From contig JBBRPS010000482.1 in the NCBI GenBank assembly GCA_038227745.1, forward strand, positions 1 through 8,083: DNA of 8,083 nt. Reading direction: 5' to 3'. The first letter of the stretch is position 1. Every line of letters starts with the position of its first letter. The notes under the pieces were generated by a model that saw only the letters and a program-made list of their open reading frames with translations, searched no databases and was not told where the DNA came from. The translations under genes and the position numbers were made by a program. Origin of the DNA: DASPXY01 sp038227745 (GTDB lineage: Bacteria > Planctomycetota > Planctomycetia > Gemmatales > Gemmataceae). Of this stretch, positions 1 through 4,706 are shown piece after piece.

Positions 1-24
1 AACTTGCATCCAAGTCGGTAGCGA

Positions 25-94
25 TGACAGTGTGGTGTCACTCTTCGGAAACCGCAGAATTCATGCGGAAAGCGCGACAACACGGGCTGTCGCG
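25..94. other. Cluster of three short hairpins
   Basis: Three small inverted repeats follow one another: TGACA/TGTCA (25-29/36-40), CCGCA/TGCGG (52-56/64-68) and CGCGACA/TGTCGCG (73-79/88-94, 8-nt loop). No open reading frame here looks like a gene. The run could be a structured RNA, a 3' processing region or the edge of a mobile element. I recognise no RNA family and the structures are short, so a chance origin is possible for each one. Confidence 0.35.
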
Positions 95-156
95 GCTCTC
101 CTGAATTCAGTGCAGGTTTTCGTGCCAGGGACACTAGCGCAGGGACCAGGCACTTC

Positions 157-227
157 TTGGCGAACGGCCGGCGTCAGCCGGCTGGTACCTCACTCGCACC
201 AGCCGGCTGACGCCGGCCGTTCGCCAA
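157..227. repeat. Perfect 30-bp inverted repeat, REP-like hairpin
   Basis: The arm at 157-186 starts TTGGCGAACGGCCGG and is the exact reverse complement of 198-227, with an 11-nt loop (187-197). Thirty uninterrupted pairs, mostly G-C, make a very stable hairpin. It lies about 95 nt beyond the stop codon of the BON gene, where it could end or protect that transcript. There is no T-run on either side. A perfect arm of this length in intergenic DNA resembles dispersed palindromic (REP/BIME-like) elements; that copies exist elsewhere in the genome is inference. Confidence 0.8.
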
Positions 228-249
228 CAGTCAGGCGGCTCCTGGGGTG

Positions 250-288
250 CGAGGTGGGCAGCGAGCCGAAAGCCCGCCGCCCACCTCG
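250..288 (-). terminator. Hairpin downstream of the BON gene
   Basis: A perfect 10-bp stem, CGAGGTGGGC (250-259) with its complement at 279-288, encloses 19 nt and begins 34 nt after the BON stop codon on the minus strand. It has no U-tract, so it is either a Rho-independent-like terminator of the GC-only type or a 3' stabilising structure. It may act together with the larger hairpin at 157-227. Confidence 0.45.
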
Positions 289-322
289 ACAACCCGTTCA
301 GCACCGTGACAAACGCCGCGAG

Positions 323-1111
323 TTACCAGTAGCGGATGCGCCACCAGTCGTGGCCGCTCGCGGTCTTCCCGTACCACCAGTGCCCGTTGTAGTACGTCAG
401 CTGGACCGAGCGCCAGCCGAGGGGCACCTTGGGGAATGGGTACTGCGGGCCAATGAACGGCCAGGCCTTGGACGGGTAGAGCTGCGGGTAGGCGACGCGC
501 GAGTAATTGTTGTACGGGGCGAAGGTCGGCCAGGCGTAGGGCGGCAGGGGCGGCGGGTTCATCGAGGCGTAGCTCAGGCCAGGCGGGGCGCTGAAGATCG
601 GCGTCGGCTCGGGCGGGGGGCCGGCGGGGGCCTGCGTCGTGCTCATGCCGCGGCCCAGCGGCCCCGGCTCCAGCAGCGGCGCGGGGCCGGGGGCCGGCGC
701 CGTGGTGACGGCGGTGGTGCGCGTCACGCTCGGCTCGGCGCTGACGACCATCAGGTCGCGGACGGCGGAGACCCCTTGCACGCCGTGGACGATGCGCAGC
801 GCCTCTTCGCGCTGCACCTCGTCAACGACCTGGCCGGTCAGTTCCACAACGCCGTCCTGCGCGCTGAGGTCGATGCGGAAGCGGCGGAGCTGCCCCGCCA
901 GGCGCAGGTGGGCGGCGACGGTGTTGGCGAGCTGCTGGTTCGCGGACAGGACCGGCGGTGCCGCGAGCGCCTGGCCGGGCTGGACCCCGAGCCTGCCGGG
1001 TTCGTCGGGGCGCGGGCCGGCCGTTCCCTGGCCGGCGGCGTGCCGCGGAAAGGGGTTGGCCAGCCACAGTCCGACCGCGGCGGCCAGCATGGTATACGAA
1101 CGGACGGTCAC
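323..1111 (-). CDS. Secreted BON-domain protein with Pro/Tyr/Trp-rich C-terminus
   Basis: Predicted 262-residue exported protein. The start chosen is GTG at 1111 because GAGGAGG lies 5 nt upstream and a promoter lies just beyond. The upstream in-frame ATG at 1183 overlaps the -35 box and would hide the signal peptide. Residues 1 to about 28 look like a signal peptide (Arg4, a hydrophobic run MLAAAVGLWLA, then a polar Ala/Gly region). Residues about 57-123 fit a BON domain, with the usual pattern of a helix, a DGVVELTGQV strand turn, EEALRIV and a GV..V.D strand. Residues 125-190 are Pro/Ala-rich and low in complexity. The end (191-262) is rich in Tyr, Trp and Pro (YPFPKVPLGWR, GHWWYG, DWWRIRYW), a tail I associate with planctomycete envelope proteins. 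BON domains are thought to bind lipid or membrane surfaces in the periplasm. The exact role is unknown. The gene stands alone and looks intact. Confidence 0.85.
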   Translation of the reverse strand: MTVRSYTMLAAAVGLWLANPFPRHAAGQGTAGPRPDEPGRLGVQPGQALAAPPVLSANQQLANTVAAHLRLAGQLRRFRIDLSAQDGVVELTGQVVDEVQREEALRIVHGVQGVSAVRDLMVVSAEPSVTRTTAVTTAPAPGPAPLLEPGPLGRGMSTTQAPAGPPPEPTPIFSAPPGLSYASMNPPPLPPYAWPTFAPYNNYSRVAYPQLYPSKAWPFIGPQYPFPKVPLGWRSVQLTYYNGHWWYGKTASGHDWWRIRYW

Positions 1112-1154
1112 GGCATCCTCCTCGTGATCGGTGGCGCACAGAGGGCGACACGCG

Positions 1155-1183
1155 AGTATTTCCCCCGCGCGGCCGGCCGTCAA
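1155..1183 (-). promoter_or_regulatory. Sigma-70-like promoter of the BON gene
   Basis: On the minus strand, TTGACG (1178-1183) and AATACT (1155-1160) are separated by exactly 17 nt. Transcription would begin near 1148, giving a leader of about 37 nt to the GTG at 1111. The box positions also argue against translation from the ATG at 1183. Confidence 0.65.
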
Positions 1184-1391
1184 ACGGCGGAGCGGGTCGA
1201 AATGCGGTTCTTGCAGGGGCTCGGCCGGCGCCTGCGGGAGAACCCCGCGAAGGCGGTTTTCCGACCGCGTGGGCAGTTCGGGAGAAGGTTCCCCAGTTTC
1301 GGGGCGCCGCGGCGGTCGCCGCCCTTTTTCGCTGGAGTTCCAGGGCCGACGGCCATGAAAAGGGCGGCGAAGGAAAGAGTGCGCGGGAGCG

Positions 1392-1420
1392 TTGACACGC
1401 GCGGATCGGTTCCCTGTACT
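1392..1420 (+). promoter_or_regulatory. Strong sigma-70-like promoter ahead of the tRNA-Arg fragment
   Basis: A consensus TTGACA (1392-1397), a 17-nt spacer and TGTACT (1415-1420, 4 of 6 matches) lie 20 nt before the first tRNA base. The position and strength are typical of a stable-RNA promoter. It diverges from the BON promoter about 210 bp away. Confidence 0.7.
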
Positions 1421-1440
1421 TCAAACAGTGATTGATGGAA

Positions 1441-1479
1441 GCGCCTGTAGCTCAACTGGATAGAGCAACGGCCTACGGA
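1441..1479 (+). pseudogene. 5' half of tRNA-Arg(ACG), truncated in the anticodon loop
   Basis: The sequence gives a 5' acceptor strand GCGCCTG, TA at positions 8-9, a D-stem GCTC/GAGC around the loop AACTGGATA, a 5' anticodon strand ACGGC and a seven-base loop CTACGGA with anticodon ACG (1475-1477). From 1480 the expected GCCGT strand, the T-arm and the 3' acceptor strand CAGGCGC are all missing, and a terminator follows instead. It cannot form a tRNA. The promoter and terminator both remain, so a short chimeric RNA could still be made. The break lies in the anticodon loop, a common target of tyrosine recombinases, but a simple deletion of the 3' half explains it equally well. I found no 3' half on either strand in this window. 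Confidence 0.8.
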
Positions 1480-1492
1480 AACAAGACGACCG

Positions 1493-1520
1493 AAAAACCC
1501 CCAGGAAATCCTGGGGTTTT
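1493..1520 (+). terminator. Intrinsic terminator after the tRNA fragment
   Basis: The stem CCCCAGG/CCTGGGG (1499-1505/1510-1516) with loop AAAT is followed by TTTT (1517-1520). A run of A precedes it, so it could work in both directions. It was probably the terminator of the original tRNA gene. Confidence 0.8.
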
Positions 1521-1770
1521 GCATTTCCAGGGTGTCGATTTGCCCCTGTCTAACCCTATCAGCAGTTGTAAACGGTTGTAGAACCCGAACAGCGTCTCCC
1601 GGCTACAAGCGCTGCCCACCTTGCCTCACCCCACCGCGGGGGCTTCACGGCCTGTTGCCGGCCGACCGGCCCCGGGGCAGTTTCCCAGCGGTACGTGGGC
1701 CGGCGGCGAAAACGTCCCCGCCGCCGGCCCACGGCCCTCCGTCCCGGCGCGCGGTCGGTCGCGCGGTTGT
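1521..1770. other. Non-coding stretch between terminator and small gene
   Basis: I see no convincing gene here. Reading frames exist but have the Arg/Pro/Ala composition of GC-rich shadows, with no ribosome binding site and no family resemblance. The only clear structure is the hairpin at 1694-1733. Confidence 0.5.
1694..1733 (-). terminator. 15-bp hairpin downstream of the 67-codon gene
   Basis: A perfect 15-bp stem (1694-1708 with 1719-1733, arm CGTGGGCCGGCGGCG) has a 10-nt loop and lies 38 nt after the stop codon of the minus-strand gene at 1771. There is no T-run. Its position favours a transcript end or a 3' stabilising structure. Confidence 0.5.
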
Positions 1771-1974
1771 TTACGCCTGGCGGACTTCGACGCCGGCGTG
1801 TCCGTCGTCGCGGGCGAGCTGCGCCCACGTCTCCGCCGTTTCGCGGCTGTGCGTGCAGCCGATCGGCAGGTCGGCCTCCGCGCTGCCGGGGGCGGGGACG
1901 ACGAAGAAAAGGTCCTCAAGGGTCGTGACGAAGTAGAGCGGGCGGTCGGCGCTCGCGGTGTCGGTAATGTTCAT
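1771..1974 (-). CDS. Small hypothetical protein, 67 residues
   Basis: The ATG at 1974 was chosen because GGAGG lies 8 nt upstream. A longer in-frame start at 2130 is possible, but it has no clear ribosome binding site and would run through an inverted-repeat segment. The product begins MNITDTASADRPLYF and is soluble and acidic, with a hydrophobic FVTTLEDLFFVVPAP stretch (16-30), an IGCTHSRE turn and a helix-like AETWAQLARDDG (47-58). I recognise no family and see no catalytic motif, signal peptide or membrane segment. A good ribosome binding site, balanced composition and a downstream hairpin suggest a real gene. No neighbour hints at its role. Confidence 0.6.
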   Translation of the reverse strand: MNITDTASADRPLYFVTTLEDLFFVVPAPGSAEADLPIGCTHSRETAETWAQLARDDGHAGVEVRQA

Positions 1975-2019
1975 GGTCGGTTCCTCCGGGGGTTGATGTC
2001 TCGGGGTAGGGGGTGACTC

Positions 2020-2200
2020 CAGCCCTTCCAAGGTTACAAGTGGACTCCGAAAATAGCCGACTGTGCAAGTGGCCTTTGCAGCACGAGTTACGGCAAGCAA
2101 TGCGACGAGAATTGTCGCAAATATGGACACAAGCTCACTAGATCATGCCGTCCTGACTTAATACTACGTTAGGGCTTACGTCGTCACCTTGGAAGGGCTG
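2020..2200. repeat. About 180-bp segment bounded by inverted repeats
   Basis: CAGCCCTTCCAAGGT (2020-2034) recurs as its exact reverse complement at 2186-2200. With three more inner bases the match is 17 of 18. The enclosed DNA is clearly more AT-rich than its surroundings and contains an inner palindrome, TGCGAC/GTCGCA (2101-2106/2114-2119). I see no matching target duplication just outside the repeats. It could be a small non-autonomous element, an invertible segment or a paired binding site upstream of the gene at 1974. Confidence 0.6.
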
Positions 2201-2472
2201 CGCCAGGCCGGTTAGGGTACACCGCCGGCCCGTGACGGGTTTCTGTCACTGGCGCCGAGGTGCTGCAAGGCCGTCCCGCCAGCGCGGCCACTGTAAGGCC
2301 CCCGGCTGGCCCGCTGGCGAGCGCGCACCGCCGAAGCGGCCCGGGACGCACCTGCCCAGCCGTGGGCGCCGTGGCGGGCCGCTGGCGCTGGCCGGGCCCG
2401 GGGTTCCCCCGCCGCGCCGGACGTGGTACGGTATCCCCGCCCCACGACGTCACCTCGAAGAAAGGATCGCCC
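2201..2472. other. GC-rich non-coding stretch before the PilZ remnant
   Basis: No gene can be supported here. The DNA is very GC-rich, and its open frames have no ribosome binding site or recognisable composition. The segment presumably carries the leader and promoter of the PilZ gene, but I see no good -35/-10 pair. Confidence 0.5.
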
Positions 2473-2655
2473 ATGAACGAACGCCGCCCCTCACCCCGCG
2501 TGCAGCCCGACCGCGCCGTCAACGCGCACGTCCTGTCCGCATGCCCGAGTGCTCGCAGGCGGCCCTCGTCGTGGACCTCTCCGGCGGCGGCCTGGGGCTG
2601 ATCACCGCCCGCCCCATCGAGCCCGAGGCCCACGTTGTGCTTGAGCTGCAGGTAG
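2473..2655 (+). pseudogene. PilZ-domain protein, frameshifted and truncated
   Basis: The ATG at 2473 follows AAAGGA. The first frame reads MNERRPSPRVQPDRAVNAHVL, which contains the PilZ RxxxR element (Arg5, Arg9). The family pattern then continues in a second frame from about 2541 as PECSQAALVVDLSGGGLGL, which contains the DxSxxGxxL element, and runs on to about EAHVVLELQ. A net loss of one base (or gain of two) between about 2521 and 2541 therefore splits the domain. Both halves of the c-di-GMP-binding signature are present, but no single frame contains them. Homology ends near 2640-2655, where the opposite strand becomes the Res fragment, so the 3' half of the domain is also missing. PilZ domains usually bind cyclic di-GMP and control motility or envelope functions. 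This copy should be inactive. Confidence 0.7.
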
Positions 2656-2904
2656 GCGATGAACGCTCCCATTCAGGCGCGTCTTGCCGACGCCTGTGGC
2701 GAGGGCGAAACAGAGCGACGGGAAGTCGCGCTCGAAGTCGGTGACGTCCGGGAACTCGTCCCGGATGGCGGCGAGGGCCGCGGCAGGGTCGCTGTCCTTG
2801 GCGAAGTCCACCAATTCGGTGACCCGGGCAAGAATCTCCAGGGATTCCCGCTGCGGGGGGCGGAGGCTGAGGCGGCCGCTGATGGCGCTGACGTGACGGT
2901 TCAT
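2640..2904 (-). pseudogene. N-terminal stump of a type III restriction subunit (Res)
   Basis: The ATG at 2904 is 29 nt after the methyltransferase stop. The product starts MNRHVSAISGRLSLRPPQRE, resembling the Res/DEAD-helicase N-terminus (RLSLRPPQ at 11-18). It reaches a Walker A motif, ATGVGKT, at residues 69-75. After Leu77 one extra base (T2673 on the plus strand) shifts the frame; the family pattern MGAFIAYLQLKHN resumes from 2672 in the next frame. Homology stops at about 2640, where the PilZ remnant begins. Res subunits normally run to some 850-1,000 residues with a SF2 motor and a PD-(D/E)xK nuclease, so well under a tenth is left. No cleavage is possible. Gene order after mod matches a type III operon. 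Confidence 0.8.
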
Positions 2905-2933
2905 GGGTTGCAGATTCGACGCGGCGGGGCGGC

Positions 2934-4706
2934 TCAGCCCTGCTCAGCAAGCGAGTCGAACAAGGTTGCTTCTTCTCGGGGTTTCCGGCGCGCCTTCCGC
3001 GACGCCGCGGGCTGAGGGGACGTCTCCTCGTCCGGTGAGGGTGGCAGGCTGGCGATCTTGAGGCTATAGTCGTCCTTGCCAAACTCGCAGCGCGACAGCA
3101 CGCTCTTGGGGATCTTCTTGAGCGTCAGGTTCCGAAATGAGGCGGGGTCGCCGTCAAACGCCTTGCAGCAGATTAGTAGCGTCCGCTCCGAGCCTACTGC
3201 GTCGCTGAGCTGGGCAAGCTGCGGCTTGGTCAAGACTTGCGTGGTCGTGTAGATGAAGTCGCGCTCGCTGGAGCGGCCCTGCTGCCAGTAGACGGTGTCG
3301 CTGGGGGCGTAGGTGAAGCCCATGTGCTTGCACATTGCCTCGGCGAGCATGGCGGCGTTGTACTGCTTGCTGATGACCCAGTTGCCGCGGGCGTCCTTCT
3401 CCAGCAGGGACGGCGCCAGGCGGTAGTAACGGAAGCCGCCGCCGCCCTTCCAGCCGATGGCCTCGGTGATGCCGCTTGGATCAGCGCCGTCGATGACCTT
3501 CTTCAGCCGGGGGATGATGTGTGTGTGGCAGTGCTCGCCGAGTTCGACCATGATCCAGCGGCGGCCCATCTTGTGGGCAACGGCGCCTGTCGTGCCAGAA
3601 CCAGCGAAGGAATCGAGAATCCAGTCGCCCGGGTTCGTCGCAAGCTCGAAGACTCGCTTGATGAGCGCTTCGGGCTTCTTGCCCTTCGGAAAGTCTACAC
3701 CGCCCTCGTTATGCAGGTTGTTCGACAAAATATCATCCCACAAGGTCGTCAACGGTTCGCCTGCGACGTACTGCCCATCCACCAACTTGAGCTTATCGGA
3801 GTAGAATAGGATACGTTCGCCGTTCTTGAAGTACATGTCGGAATGGTCGGCTCGCTCCAGCTTCAGGATGGCCTTGGGAGTCTGCTTCGACTGATCGATC
3901 ATCTCACGCGCGGCTTCGCTGACGCCCTCGTAATCAGGCCGCGCCGTGCGGATGACACTGCGTGGGTTCTCGAGTACAAACCGTTCGAGTCGGTGCGGCT
4001 CATCCTTGATAATTTTTCGAGCTTCTTTGTCAGAAACCCCAAGGGCATTCGCCAACCCTTTGGTGAGCGTGACGATCTGCCAACCCTGATAGTGATCATC
4101 GATGTTGGCAATGTACTGCCCGTACCGCGTGTCGCGCTCACGTCCTGTGAACACTCGATTAGGGTTCCATACACCCTTGTCTTTGGCATAAATCACGACG
4201 TAATTTGTCGTGCTAACGCATCCTGGGTTGATGGATTTATGACCCGTCGCTGATCCTTGCTTAAATGTGACAACGTAGACGCGGTTCGCACGGCCGAAGA
4301 TCTCGTCCAGCAGCACGATCAAGTAACCCAACTCATTGTCATCGATATGCACAAAGAGCGTACCGTCGGCTGAAAGCAGCCGGTTCAAGATCTCCATGCG
4401 GTCGCGCATCAATGACAGCCAGATAGAGTGTTCAAGACCATCGTCGTAGTGCTCCATCGCCTGCTGAGTGTTGAACGGTGGATCAATGTAGACGCACTTC
4501 ACCTTACCGGCGAACTCCTGCTCCAGCGCCTTCAGCGCCAGCAGGTTGTCCCCGAAGATCAGCCGGTTGTCGAACACGTCGTTGTCGGTGACGCGCTTCG
4601 CCGCGTGGTAGGACTTCTCGGGATCCTCCAGCAAGATGCGCGGCTCCAGTCGCGGCCGGTTCTCCTTGCCGATCCAGGTCAGTTCGAGCTTCGTCTGCTT
4701 GCTCAT
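2934..4706 (-). CDS. mod: Type III (beta-class) N6-adenine DNA methyltransferase
   Basis: Predicted 590-residue Mod-type enzyme that transfers a methyl group from S-adenosylmethionine to adenine N6 in DNA. The catalytic motif DPPF is at 75-78 (in VYIDPPFNT) and the AdoMet motif FAGSGTT is at 367-373. Catalytic motif first and AdoMet motif second is the beta-class order. FGDNLLALKAL (51-61) fits the adjacent AdoMet-side motif. Residues about 140-330 between the motifs should form the target recognition domain, and this part is noticeably more AT-rich. The start overlaps the helicase stop as ATGA (4703-4706), with GGAGGTG just upstream, so translation is probably coupled. Length is normal and I see no break. 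The tail (555-590) is charged and low in complexity. Its usual partner Res is destroyed, so it would act as an orphan methylase. Whether it is expressed is unknown. Confidence 0.92.
   Translation of the reverse strand: MSKQTKLELTWIGKENRPRLEPRILLEDPEKSYHAAKRVTDNDVFDNRLIFGDNLLALKALEQEFAGKVKCVYIDPPFNTQQAMEHYDDGLEHSIWLSLMRDRMEILNRLLSADGTLFVHIDDNELGYLIVLLDEIFGRANRVYVVTFKQGSATGHKSINPGCVSTTNYVVIYAKDKGVWNPNRVFTGRERDTRYGQYIANIDDHYQGWQIVTLTKGLANALGVSDKEARKIIKDEPHRLERFVLENPRSVIRTARPDYEGVSEAAREMIDQSKQTPKAILKLERADHSDMYFKNGERILFYSDKLKLVDGQYVAGEPLTTLWDDILSNNLHNEGGVDFPKGKKPEALIKRVFELATNPGDWILDSFAGSGTTGAVAHKMGRRWIMVELGEHCHTHIIPRLKKVIDGADPSGITEAIGWKGGGGFRYYRLAPSLLEKDARGNWVISKQYNAAMLAEAMCKHMGFTYAPSDTVYWQQGRSSERDFIYTTTQVLTKPQLAQLSDAVGSERTLLICCKAFDGDPASFRNLTLKKIPKSVLSRCEFGKDDYSLKIASLPPSPDEETSPQPAASRKARRKPREEATLFDSLAEQG

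Noticed and set aside
1111..1183. ATG at 1183 as start of the BON protein
   Set aside because: It overlaps the -35 box, and the signal peptide and GAGGAGG place the start at GTG 1111.
32..1435. Open plus-strand frame of 467 codons opposite the BON gene
   Set aside because: Arg/Gly-rich shadow frame that runs across hairpins and two promoters. The minus-strand BON gene explains the region.
1480..2020. Group I intron in tRNA-Arg with a 3' exon downstream
   Set aside because: No 3' exon (anticodon 3' strand, T-arm or acceptor strand) is found, and a terminator follows directly at 1493-1520.
1975..2130. N-terminal extension of the 67-codon gene to ATG 2130 with a signal-like sequence
   Set aside because: No ribosome binding site at 2130, and the extension crosses an inverted-repeat segment. 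The ATG at 1974 has GGAGG at good spacing.
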